Source: Pararhizobium gei (GTDB taxonomy: Bacteria > Pseudomonadota > Alphaproteobacteria > Rhizobiales > Rhizobiaceae). From it: DNA of 64,000 nt. The stretch spans positions 398,001 to 462,000 of the forward strand of contig NZ_CP119409.1 in NCBI RefSeq assembly GCF_029223885.1. Reading direction: 5' to 3'. Shown in pieces: positions 37,286 through 44,597 of this stretch (positions are counted from its first letter, which is position 1; each line of letters starts with the position of its first letter). The notes under the pieces were generated by a model. The model saw nothing but the letters and a program-made list of their open reading frames with translations. It had not been told where the DNA came from and searched no databases. The translations under genes and the position numbers were made by a program.

Positions 37286-39237
37286 GGCTTAACTCCTTTC
37301 GCCTTGTCAGCTTTGCGTTTCTCTGAGGTCCGTCGCAGCTGCCCTGGAACATGGTCCCTTGCCTTCGGAGGCTTTAGGCGATGCCGCGACGACGCACTTG
37401 GGGCGGACGACATGACGTCGGCCAGGTCGGTGCCGAGATGATGGCCCAGAATCCCGACCAACGTCCCGAGGTCGGGCAGCGGAATGCGGACATGGGTTTC
37501 CAGCCGTCCCGACCGCAAAAGGGCCGGATCGATCTTCTCAGGCAGGTTCGTCGCGGCGACCACGACAACGCCTTCGGTCTTCGTCGCACCGTCGAGAAGC
37601 TGGAGGAGCCTGTTGATCAGCGACGTCCAGTAGTCGTCGTACGGTCGGCCACCGCCGGTCTGGCGCGATCCGATATTGTCGAGCTCATCGATAAAAAGGA
37701 TTGCGGGCGCTTTCGATGACGCCAGCTCGAACGCCGCGGACATGCGCTTGAGAACGTCGCCGAGATACCCGGGCTCGAGCCAGTGCGCAACAGAGGTCAC
37801 CAAAAGCGGCACTTGAAGCGTGTTGCAGAGCGCCTTGGCATATGTCGTCTTGCCCGTGCCTGGCGGACCTGACAGCAGCAGTTTTGTGCTCATCTCATTC
37901 CAAGATAATTTGGCGTCCCGCCACAGATCGAGGTCGGTCTTGAGGTCAGTGGCCCACTCGCGGGCTTCACCGTAGCCTGACAGCGTCTCGACCGAAGGCA
38001 CAGACGTCTGCTTTTGCGGCTCGGATGTCCTTGCCAGTTTGCGATCACCAGTGAGCACCGGTTCAATGATTTCGATGCCGACGTCTTGCGAACCTGTTTT
38101 GTCGTCCCGCTTCTGCGATGGAGCCGCCCCGGCTCGACTGCCACCAGAGCCGCGCCGGCCGCCGCCCTCACCACCTACCGTCTTCTCGGAGCCATCGTCC
38201 GCGGCGAAGCGATCGGCCAGCATTACCAGAACATTGAGGACTTCTTCGGCCGAACGGCGCGGCCGGACGGCAAGAACCAGGTCGTCGAGCGACAGAGAAC
38301 TCGGATCGAATCCCATCGCATTCATCAACGCCAAACTTTCCTCAAGCGGCGTGCCGATGCAAACGTGAAGAACGTCGGCGAGCATGTCTCGATCAAGCCT
38401 TCCACATTCAACCACGAGATCGACCGTCTCGGTGACGACTGGTGTCAGAGCGAGTGGAGTTTCATCAGCCACGACAATCGGCGCAGGATCGCTGAGCATG
38501 GCCTGGCGAAGTTGCCGACGGACCGTCTTGTCGTCAGCCTTGGCGACCGCGGAGCCGGCCAAGGTTTTAATTGCCCGCTGCGGACGTGGCCTTCGGTTGT
38601 CCGGATAACGACCAGACAGTGGGCCATCCCGCATGACGTCTTCCAGCACCGCTCTGGAAGGCGTCAGTAGTCCGTCTTCGAGCATCATACCGAGGCCTGC
38701 CTCGAAACGCTGGACCGGAGCCTTGATCAACACGAACGGCGTTGTCGTCTGCAGCACCCCAGTCAGTACGCAAAGGTCTGGCAGGCTGGTTCCGATTGCT
38801 CGGGCGACGAGAAGGGCGACGGCGACGTGCAATGGATTGGGCGCAGGTAGACTCTCCCTGAGCAAAACGGAGACGTAGGAGAAGTCGACGCTTGAACTGT
38901 TGGTTCCGCCACTCGTCAACGTGGAAGTTTTACGTCCCTTTGTCGGTTTGGCGATAGCTGGATCGCTCCAATCGAACGTGCTTTCCACCTCGCGACGTGC
39001 TTCGCCAAACCCCATCAACCGGCGGACAATTTCCTGGTCACGAAGACGGGCGCCGGCCAGGAATCGGCTTGCCGCAGGAGAGACATTCCAGACTGTCCCG
39101 GAGATGTCATCATCACCCATAAAGCGGCCGTCAAGTAGTCCGGCAACCGCGGCACGCTCGTAAAGATCGACGACAGCGCGACGGCGCAGCCGCGCAAGCA
39201 GATACCGACGGATGCGGTGTTCCAGAGTTTCCATCAT
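37282..39237 (-). CDS. AAA+ ATPase (FtsH/Cdc48-like) paired with M41 protease
   Basis: 651 aa from ATG 39237, overlapping the preceding stop (ATGA). Residues 1-400 form an unrecognised domain with no membrane helix (RRYLLARLRRRAVVDLYE, GTPLEESLALMNAMGFDPSS). A Gly/Arg/Ser-rich linker lies near 375-395. The AAA+ domain has Walker A GPPGTGKTTYAKAL near 450, Walker B ILFIDELDNIG near 511, and the second region of homology with VVAATNLPEKIDPALLRSGR (Arg fingers). The C-terminal 45 residues are basic. FtsH-like in the motor but lacking both transmembrane segment and protease, which is supplied by the next gene. Expected to unfold a substrate for that protease. Confidence 0.87.
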   Translation of the reverse strand: MMETLEHRIRRYLLARLRRRAVVDLYERAAVAGLLDGRFMGDDDISGTVWNVSPAASRFLAGARLRDQEIVRRLMGFGEARREVESTFDWSDPAIAKPTKGRKTSTLTSGGTNSSSVDFSYVSVLLRESLPAPNPLHVAVALLVARAIGTSLPDLCVLTGVLQTTTPFVLIKAPVQRFEAGLGMMLEDGLLTPSRAVLEDVMRDGPLSGRYPDNRRPRPQRAIKTLAGSAVAKADDKTVRRQLRQAMLSDPAPIVVADETPLALTPVVTETVDLVVECGRLDRDMLADVLHVCIGTPLEESLALMNAMGFDPSSLSLDDLVLAVRPRRSAEEVLNVLVMLADRFAADDGSEKTVGGEGGGRRGSGGSRAGAAPSQKRDDKTGSQDVGIEIIEPVLTGDRKLARTSEPQKQTSVPSVETLSGYGEAREWATDLKTDLDLWRDAKLSWNEMSTKLLLSGPPGTGKTTYAKALCNTLQVPLLVTSVAHWLEPGYLGDVLKRMSAAFELASSKAPAILFIDELDNIGSRQTGGGRPYDDYWTSLINRLLQLLDGATKTEGVVVVAATNLPEKIDPALLRSGRLETHVRIPLPDLGTLVGILGHHLGTDLADVMSSAPSASSRHRLKPPKARDHVPGQLRRTSEKRKADKAKGVKP

Positions 39238-39554
39238 GCGTCCTCCCGTGCCTCCGTGAAGGCAGGATTGCCATCGAGCCAGTCGCGGACGACAAGACAT
39301 GTCGGGTCACCAAGTGTGCAGAGTTCAAGCAGCCAGGCCCGTAGCTGCGGCGGCAGGCTTTCGAGTCGCCGCCCCTTTCGACGCGCGAAGCCGATTGCCG
39401 GCCGGAGGATGGACGCGACGTAGTCGGCGCGCTCCTCGGCTGTCAGTTTATCCAGTGCCGCGCGGCAGATCGTACCGCCTTCGGCCCTATCGATGAGCCG
39501 CACTGGCTCGGGCTGTGAAGGGAATTTCAGAATGTTGGAAAGTGTTGACGTCAT
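39234..39554 (-). CDS. 106-aa protein of the AAA+/M41 cassette
   Basis: 106 aa from ATG 39554. Not recognised. Sequence is mainly helical: AALDKLTAEERADYVASILR, FARRKGRRLESLPPQLRAWL, and CTLGDPTCLVVRDWLDG at the end. The two cysteines sit seven residues apart. The stop overlaps the ATPase start and 78 bp separate it from the gene before, so it belongs to the same operon. Could be an adaptor or regulator of the ATPase; that is inference from position. Confidence 0.75.
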   Translation of the reverse strand: MTSTLSNILKFPSQPEPVRLIDRAEGGTICRAALDKLTAEERADYVASILRPAIGFARRKGRRLESLPPQLRAWLLELCTLGDPTCLVVRDWLDGNPAFTEAREDA

Positions 39555-39632
39555 GGCAGTCGTCTCCCGATGCCCTGCTGCTGACAGCGGGCGTTGGTGT
39601 TCAGGGATGGAGATGAGGAGATCGTAGGACGA

Positions 39633-40514
39633 TCAGGCACCGACCGTGCGCGGCGACCGTGCAAACCCGATCGACACCGGGACACGGACGGCAGGTGCAG
39701 CCGCCAAGCTGAGGGGAGATGCCGACGTCTCATGATCGGCCGGCGCATTGCCGGGAGAAATCGGCGCATTCCCGATGCCCGAACGGTGACCATCCAAAGC
39801 GGCCGCCCAATTCGCCTCGACTTGAACCCGGAAAACCTCTCGAAGATGCTCCATAAGTCGACCGGCGCCCGTAATTTCCAGAAGGTGGTCGAGGTGACTT
39901 AACGGCCAGACACCGGCCTCGATATCCGTGCGCTGGTTCTCGGCGTTGAGGATGACCACGCGCACTTCCTCGACATGAAGACGCCGGTATTCCTTGAACA
40001 GAAGGTCGGGAACGACCAGTGCCGCTGCCAGCATCCTTTGCTTCAGCTCAGCGATCCGCGAAACTTCATAGGAGCCGAGGCTGCGCTTGACGTCGACGAG
40101 ATGCGCGACCTTCGTCAGGCGATTGAGAATGAGCAGGTCGGGCGTGTAGCTCTTGCGCCCACCATTGTCTGCGTCGAGGCTGAGCGACTTGACCAGCGAC
40201 GGATCGTTCATCGCGACCAGCTCCGACGCCGCTTTGGTGACCGGCAGGCGAAGGTTGTCCGTGAGGACAACAAGGTCGGGATTGCGTTTGGCAACAAGGC
40301 CGATGCCGCGCTCGAGTAGACGTCCTTCCGCGATAGGGACGACGCGCAGGACGGATGTGATTTCGTTCATGCCGGCCGTGAGCGCTTTTCGAAGCAGGTC
40401 GGTTGAAAGCGCCGACGATACGATCTCGGCTACGAGCGTGTCGATCTGCGACCGCATTACATCGAGGTCAACGATATGGGCGTAACTGGTGGTGTCTTCA
40501 TTCCTGGTAGTCAT
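39633..40514 (-). CDS. PD-(D/E)XK-nuclease-like protein of the AAA+/M41 cassette
   Basis: 293 aa from ATG 40514, with AGGAG eight bases upstream; the open frame to 40895 is leader. The central part carries a pattern like a PD-(D/E)XK nuclease core: SYTPDLLILNRL with PD at 125-126, then HLVDVKRS with Asp 141 and Lys 143, spaced about as in the fold, followed by a helix (YEVSRIAELKQRMLAAAL). The C-terminal 60 residues are Pro/Ala-rich. I do not recognise a family. As first gene of the cassette it may be the effector or the recognition subunit. A perfect 21-bp palindrome lies 67 bp upstream. Confidence 0.7.
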   Translation of the reverse strand: MTTRNEDTTSYAHIVDLDVMRSQIDTLVAEIVSSALSTDLLRKALTAGMNEITSVLRVVPIAEGRLLERGIGLVAKRNPDLVVLTDNLRLPVTKAASELVAMNDPSLVKSLSLDADNGGRKSYTPDLLILNRLTKVAHLVDVKRSLGSYEVSRIAELKQRMLAAALVVPDLLFKEYRRLHVEEVRVVILNAENQRTDIEAGVWPLSHLDHLLEITGAGRLMEHLREVFRVQVEANWAAALDGHRSGIGNAPISPGNAPADHETSASPLSLAAAPAVRVPVSIGFARSPRTVGA

Positions 40515-40580
40515 CAGTATTCTCCTGTTGTCGAGGACAGGATCGCGGGCCGTGGCATGCAGACGGACGCGGGTCCGCAT

Positions 40581-40601
40581 ATGCGGAAATGATTTCCGCA
40601 T
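40581..40601. repeat. Island palindrome copy 5 (21 bp, perfect)
   Basis: The 17-bp centre GCGGAAATGATTTCCGC at 40583-40599 extends by two more paired bases on each side. It is 67 bp upstream of the nuclease-like gene start, the position expected of an operator over its promoter. Confidence 0.8.
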
Positions 40602-40947
40602 CGATGCTGGTGGCGACGATCCTGACGGGCGGTTAGCGCGCGATCCGAATGGATGGCGTTGCGGCCCGCGGACGAGTTTCAACAGGAGAGCGAAGAGAAG
40701 GTGCTTCCGGGAACGGAGCGAAGCGGTTAAGGGTCGACATAGCCGGTGGCCTTTCATACGAAGGTTGCTGGTCAGGCTCTCGTCCGGTGTTCCACCACCG
40801 ACGGGAGCCGCTAAGTCACTGCAGAACCAGGTGTTTCTGCTGACCCTGTTGAGATAGCCCGGAGTTCCGTGTCCGGCAAGCCGGTGAGAACGCATCCGGA
40901 ACGTAGAGCTCCGGTATGGTTAACGCAGAACGCGGAGGCCCGACGTA

Positions 40948-40977
40948 AAAAGCCCCGCACGGTGGCGGGGCTCTTTG
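40948..40977 (-). terminator. Rho-independent terminator of the DUF3102-like gene
   Basis: On the minus strand AGCCCCGC pairs with GCGGGGCT across a short loop and is followed by TTTTT. It lies 10 bp beyond the stop at 40988, ending this transcript before the nuclease-like gene. Confidence 0.75.
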
Positions 40978-40987
40978 GGTGCAGTCG

Positions 40988-42097
40988 TCAGGCGGCCAGC
41001 TTCTTGTACTGGCGCTTCGACGGTCGGGGGGCGAACAGAACCTGCGCCCTGATCTCGTCGCGGTTATCGGGGGAGACGATCTGGAGAGCACCCTCAATCG
41101 TGTCCTGCACCGCCGGCGGCATGTGACCGTAGGTCAGCAACCCGTCATCAGCCTCGTCCTCGCTCTGCACGGCGACGTCAGCCTGGCTCTGGTCTTCTGC
41201 GTCGGCCGGGAGAGCCTCGCCGTGGACGACGAAGCGCAGAAGGGGAACGACCTCGTTCTGGAGCCAAGGTACGAAGTCTTCGCGCGCCGGCCATGTCTCC
41301 TTGCTGCCCATCTTGTAAAGCAGGGCCTGGACCTTCCGCCATGCCGAGTCTTTCGGCAGTTTGGACGGCCGCCAGTTGACCCCGGCAATCATCGATGGCT
41401 CGAGGGGAGCAGCGATGCTGTTGATGAGATCATGTGCATGCCTGCAATCGTTAACGATCAGGTCTTGCAGTGATTTCTTTATAACCGCGCGATTTTTGGC
41501 CAGCGGCTGCATGGCCGTGTTGACCCGCTGCAGGATAGCGGTCGTCAGCTGGAAGAACTTGACCGAGTCCTGCTCGATCTTGATTTCGGCCATCCTGCGC
41601 AGGCCTGCCGCACCGCCGATCTCGGGTGGGTTCTCTTCCGCTTCCTTATTGGGCGGCGTCGCACCGACCATGGTTTTCACTTGGGCGACCGTCAGGTTCT
41701 CGCCAGCCTCGAATGCCGCCAGGACATCTTCGACCTTTTCGGAGTCCGCATAGGCGAGGACGAAGAGCGTCGTCGATGCGATACCGGCCGCGACCAGACG
41801 CTCCTTGTACTCGGCGAGGTTCTCATGGATGGCGATGTGGTTGCGGGCCGTCTTCGTGCTGAACTTGCAGATCGCCTTGACCCAAGCGCCAAGAGCGCGC
41901 TCGGGCAGAATAGCTTTTGCGCGTGCGAGGTAGCCGCCGAGCTCGAACCCCTGCTCGGTCGTCCGCCGACCGAGCGAACGGATGCCCTCGCCGATGGTCT
42001 TCAGCTCGCCGACGTCCTCCGGCGAGACCTCGTCGGCCGCCTTCACCGCCTTGGCGGCCAGCAGGCCCGAAATCTTCTTTTGCGTGTATGCTGTCAT
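40988..42097 (-). CDS. DUF3102-like protein
   Basis: 369 aa from ATG 42097 (MTAYTQKKISG), downstream of AAGGAG; ATG 42121 and 42193 are in-frame alternatives. Residues 35-130 match the DUF3102 pattern: RRTTEQGFELGGYLARAKAI, LGAWVKAICKFSTKTARNH and FVLAYADSEKV, predicted all-helical. DUF3102 proteins occur on plasmids and integrated elements and may bind DNA. The C-terminal half (KFFQLTTAILQRVNTAMQPL, KKSLQDLIVNDCRHAHDLIN) is helical and unrecognised. It has its own terminator. Upstream lies a strikingly A+T-rich 150-bp stretch. Confidence 0.75.
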   Translation of the reverse strand: MTAYTQKKISGLLAAKAVKAADEVSPEDVGELKTIGEGIRSLGRRTTEQGFELGGYLARAKAILPERALGAWVKAICKFSTKTARNHIAIHENLAEYKERLVAAGIASTTLFVLAYADSEKVEDVLAAFEAGENLTVAQVKTMVGATPPNKEAEENPPEIGGAAGLRRMAEIKIEQDSVKFFQLTTAILQRVNTAMQPLAKNRAVIKKSLQDLIVNDCRHAHDLINSIAAPLEPSMIAGVNWRPSKLPKDSAWRKVQALLYKMGSKETWPAREDFVPWLQNEVVPLLRFVVHGEALPADAEDQSQADVAVQSEDEADDGLLTYGHMPPAVQDTIEGALQIVSPDNRDEIRAQVLFAPRPSKRQYKKLAA

Positions 42098-42345
42098 GTC
42101 TTCAGTGTCTCCTTGTTTCATCCGGTCTTCATCAGCGACCGTGAGATAATGATGACACGAATTTCCAAAAGGCGTTACAACCGAACTCATCAAGTATATG
42201 AAAATAAACCGAAAAATGAGGTTTTCGCGAATTTTCGTCGAGATTTATCCAATGATTCCAACAGGCGAAATTTCTCGAAAATTTTTTTGCATCCCAATTC
42301 TGAATGCATCAATAAATTGTATTGTGTTTTCGCGGCTCGGCGATT

Positions 42346-43590
42346 TCAGCCCGAAATCTGCCGCTCGATCCGCCGGCACCGCTTCTTCACAAGAAAGACG
42401 AGGCTGGAGCCGAATTCCCGGTTCGAAACCGGGTAGGACAGGACCTGCTCGAGTGCCTTGTCGGCCTTGGCAGCAACCTGAGCGGCAAGCTCCTCGACGC
42501 GCCTGGTGACGGCTGCCGGGCTTAGGCCGACGTCGGTGGCGAACTGACGCCAGTCCTTTCCATGCAGCTCGTCGGCATTGCGTTTGCCGGCCAGTGTCTG
42601 CGGCAGGGATTGGTCGACCCGTCGGTACGGTGCTGCGCACATGAGATCGTAGAGCGGGGCGAGCCTCGCCGTGCCGGACGCGCCGACGAGGACCGAGTAG
42701 TTCTTGGCATGCGAATCCGAATTGCAGATCAGGATGTTGAAGACCACAGCATCGAGCAGCCGAAGGCGCTCTGCCGGGGAGACGAGACGCGCCAAGGCCT
42801 CGAACATATGCGGCAGGGACGCGCCGCCGCGCCGACCGAGGCCGGTCTGCTCGTATTTCTCGGCAGGGAACAGGCCCAGCAGCTGGCAGAAATCCTCCTG
42901 ATGAATTCGGCGGATGATACCTTGCCCATCGGCGACCCGGTCATAGCGACGGACAAGGAGATAGTCCCGCTTCCCCGCACGGCCGATCGCCATCTCGGCG
43001 GCGTCGAGGCCACAGAGCCTGGCGAGGATCATGCAGAAGGCTTCATTGGTGACGCTGCCCGCAAGGCGCTTGATGTCGGGTTTCAGGATATGTGTCGAAG
43101 GGGTGCCGTCCAGCGGAATGCCGATCCGGCCTTCCGGGCCGATATAGACAGGCAGTTTGTCCTGGACGCCCGCAAGCGACATTGAGACGCCCCGCTCGCC
43201 GATCAGGAAGGGGCGCTCAGGCAGCTCGTCGATGATGCGCTCGAGCGCGGCCTCGTCATCGACGATGCGGAAATTATTTCCCTCCCGTCGCGGCTCGCCG
43301 ATCGAGAATGCGCCTGCCGTGTCGCGGCCGACACGCATCAGCAGGCCGACGATATCCTGGGGCGACACCTTCAGCTGCTGGCCGATCTCCGAGAGATGGG
43401 TTTCCGGCAAGAGGTTGGCGAGCCATGGCATGACCTGCTCGGGGCCGTGGCTTCCGGCACGCAAGGGCATGGTGAGCGAAAGCGGGAAGGCGGAGGCGCG
43501 TTGCTCCCATGCGGCGTCATAGGTGAGAGACAGGCCATCCTGATCTGCCAGGCGGGCGACAGGCCAGTTCTCGTAGTAGATCGTCGTCAA
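42346..43590 (-). CDS. hipA: HipA-type serine/threonine kinase toxin
   Basis: 414 aa from TTG 43590, 12 bp after the hipB stop. It has the HipA N-terminal subdomain (couple_hipA, residues 5-100, with PLSLTMPLR and MPWLANLLPE) and the kinase domain with RRIHQEDFCQLLG near 230-240 and the catalytic NSDSHAKNYS at 290-299, plus PLYDLMCA. HipA kinases phosphorylate translation targets (Glu-tRNA synthetase in E. coli) and induce dormancy unless held by HipB. Palindrome copy 6 lies within its coding sequence. The protein is complete, including the YxGP and VQDKLPV blocks. Confidence 0.93.
   Translation of the reverse strand: MTTIYYENWPVARLADQDGLSLTYDAAWEQRASAFPLSLTMPLRAGSHGPEQVMPWLANLLPETHLSEIGQQLKVSPQDIVGLLMRVGRDTAGAFSIGEPRREGNNFRIVDDEAALERIIDELPERPFLIGERGVSMSLAGVQDKLPVYIGPEGRIGIPLDGTPSTHILKPDIKRLAGSVTNEAFCMILARLCGLDAAEMAIGRAGKRDYLLVRRYDRVADGQGIIRRIHQEDFCQLLGLFPAEKYEQTGLGRRGGASLPHMFEALARLVSPAERLRLLDAVVFNILICNSDSHAKNYSVLVGASGTARLAPLYDLMCAAPYRRVDQSLPQTLAGKRNADELHGKDWRQFATDVGLSPAAVTRRVEELAAQVAAKADKALEQVLSYPVSNREFGSSLVFLVKKRCRRIERQISG
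43267..43283. repeat. Island palindrome copy 6 (inside hipA)
   Basis: GCGGAAATTATTTCCCT, with the common core at 43269-43281. It encodes part of GNNFRI in HipA. Confidence 0.7.
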
Positions 43591-43602
43591 CGCGGCACCC
43601 GA

Positions 43603-43869
43603 TCAGGAAAAGCGTGGCAGGTAGCCGAGATCGTCGTTGGCCGCAGGGGCGGGCGAGGGCGTCGCGGATTTCAGGTCGCCGAGATCGATGCCGACAGTAC
43701 GGGCGGCGATCAGCGATTTTTCCAGATGGCAGCTCGGCTTGCCGTTCTCCAGATCGACGATGAAGCGCTCGCCGGTGCCGCAACGCTCGGCCAGCTGAAT
43801 CTGGGTCCAGCCCAGTGTTTTGCGGCGCTCTCGGATCAGAGCTCCGAATTCCGCGGCAGATCGGATCAT
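43603..43869 (-). CDS. hipB: HipB-type antitoxin, Xre-family regulator
   Basis: 88 aa from ATG 43869, chosen because GGAGG lies five bases upstream; in-frame starts at 43881 and 43914 are alternatives. A helix-turn-helix of the Xre/Cro type fills residues 5-60 (EFGALIRERRKTLGWTQIQL, RCGTGERFIVDLENGK). The C-terminal 25 residues are Pro/Ala-rich. HipB binds HipA and its own operators. Three 16-bp inverted repeats lie immediately upstream, the expected autoregulatory region. Confidence 0.9.
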   Translation of the reverse strand: MIRSAAEFGALIRERRKTLGWTQIQLAERCGTGERFIVDLENGKPSCHLEKSLIAARTVGIDLGDLKSATPSPAPAANDDLGYLPRFS

Positions 43870-43890
43870 GGAATCCTCCATACTGTTCAG

Positions 43891-43906
43891 CTTACCGTAC
43901 AGGAAG
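43891..43906. promoter_or_regulatory. Putative HipB operator 1
   Basis: CTTACCGTACAGGAAG: half-sites CTTMC and GGAAG separated by six bases. 22 bp upstream of the hipB start. Confidence 0.65.
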
Positions 43907-43928
43907 AAATCCACATAATCCAGAAAAT

Positions 43929-43944
43929 CTTACCGATAGGGAAG
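43929..43944. promoter_or_regulatory. Putative HipB operator 2
   Basis: CTTACCGATAGGGAAG, same pattern as operator 1, 38 bp further upstream. Confidence 0.65.
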
Positions 43945-43967
43945 GCATGCTGCTTTGGGCTTAAAAA

Positions 43968-43983
43968 CTTCCTGATCGGGAAG
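43968..43983. promoter_or_regulatory. Putative HipB operator 3
   Basis: CTTCCTGATCGGGAAG, the most symmetrical copy (CTTCC-N6-GGAAG). 39 bp from operator 2 and 64 bp upstream of the divergent gene at 44047, which it may also control. Confidence 0.65.
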
Positions 43984-44046
43984 TCATGTATTTGATGTGG
44001 TCCGCGGATAGGGTCAGGTCTTCCCAGGCCCTGTCAGGAGAACAAT

Positions 44047-44268
44047 ATGGAAAAACCGGAACAGCTGAAGCGCACCATGACGACCGAAGAGCGGTTGGAA
44101 CGAGCCATAGATCAGATTCAGCGGACCGTCGATGCGACGCTCATATGGGAGGGGATGCCAGCAGAGGAACAGCGAGAGCTGACGGCGCTGATCCTCGACT
44201 CCATGCTTGAAGTTGTCAGGAAGCATGTCCCGAAATGCGAGCCTCCAACGTCGGGTTTCAAGGTTTGA
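44047..44268 (+). CDS. Small hypothetical protein divergent from hipBA
   Basis: 73 aa from ATG 44047, with AGGAGA eight bases upstream. Entirely helical in appearance (TTEERLERAIDQIQRTVDAT, EQRELTALILDSMLEVVRKH), acidic, no membrane helix. Family unknown. It is the last gene before the right end of the island, and it shares the operator region with hipBA. An excisionase or directionality factor would be expected near an island end, but this protein has no basic helix-turn-helix look, so I do not claim it. Confidence 0.65.
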   Translation: MEKPEQLKRTMTTEERLERAIDQIQRTVDATLIWEGMPAEEQRELTALILDSMLEVVRKHVPKCEPPTSGFKV

Positions 44269-44320
44269 TACCCGGCTACGGAAGCATCGCTGGAGGGGCC
44301 GAGAATTGTCGACTTGCCAA

Positions 44321-44344
44321 AATGTATCGCGCCATGTATCGCTC
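44321..44344 (+). repeat. Right copy of 24-bp subterminal direct repeat
   Basis: 22 of 24 bases match 11233-11256 in direct orientation; two TGTATCGC units. It lies 74 bp inside attR. Confidence 0.6.
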
Positions 44345-44402
44345 GAAGTATCGAAATCGGGATTATCTGTCAGTATATTGGCGGAAACCCTATGGTTTTG
44401 CT

Positions 44403-44417
44403 CTAATTGGGGAAGAG
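44403..44417 (-). repeat. Right copy of 15-bp terminal inverted repeat
   Basis: CTAATTGGGGAAGAG, exact reverse complement of 11151-11165, directly adjoining attR. Confidence 0.7.
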
Positions 44418-44435
44418 TCCCACCCTCTCCGCCAT
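44418..44435 (+). repeat. attR: right island junction
   Basis: TCCCACCCTCTCCGCCAT, identical to the tRNA-Ser 3' end at 11122-11139. No other tRNA sequence accompanies it, so this is the island-side copy of the attachment core. Confidence 0.9.
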
Positions 44436-44578
44436 TTTTTGCCCTGTCCGACCCGAATCTGCCTGAGTAACGTCCCGAACGCAATCGAGTAACCTGCGAT
44501 CTTGCCGCATTTGAGTTTGTCGCATCCGTGGTGGGCCATGCAGGCGGCTTTTGACATCTTCTTCCAACTGCAGAGCAC
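44436..44578. other. Chromosomal spacer between attR and the insertion sequence
   Basis: 143 bp of presumed original sequence downstream of tRNA-Ser. No gene recognised. Confidence 0.4.
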
Positions 44579-44597
44579 TAATACCAACCGTCACTGA

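Larger units (their letters stand above)
11140..44435. mobile_element. 33.3-kb integrated genomic (defence) island
   Basis: Bounded by 18-bp direct repeats of the tRNA-Ser 3' end, with a tyrosine recombinase gene directly after the tRNA. Cargo: Zorya type I, a multi-gene restriction cassette, an AAA+/M41 cassette, hipBA and several unknown genes. Terminal repeats inside each end (15-bp inverted, 24-bp direct) look like recombinase sites. A 13-bp palindrome core recurs six times inside the island and nowhere outside it in this window. No relaxase, type IV secretion or replication gene is visible, so it is not self-transmissible from what can be seen. Confidence 0.9.

Noticed and set aside
44047..44268. 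Excisionase role for the 73-aa protein
   Set aside because: Its acidic helical sequence lacks the basic winged-helix look of known excisionases; location alone is not enough.
11140..44435. CRISPR array or conjugation module in the island
   Set aside because: No regularly spaced direct repeats, cas genes, relaxase or type IV secretion genes were seen.
44390..44587. Minus-strand frame across attR
   Set aside because: It would span the island junction; no similarity or ribosome site.
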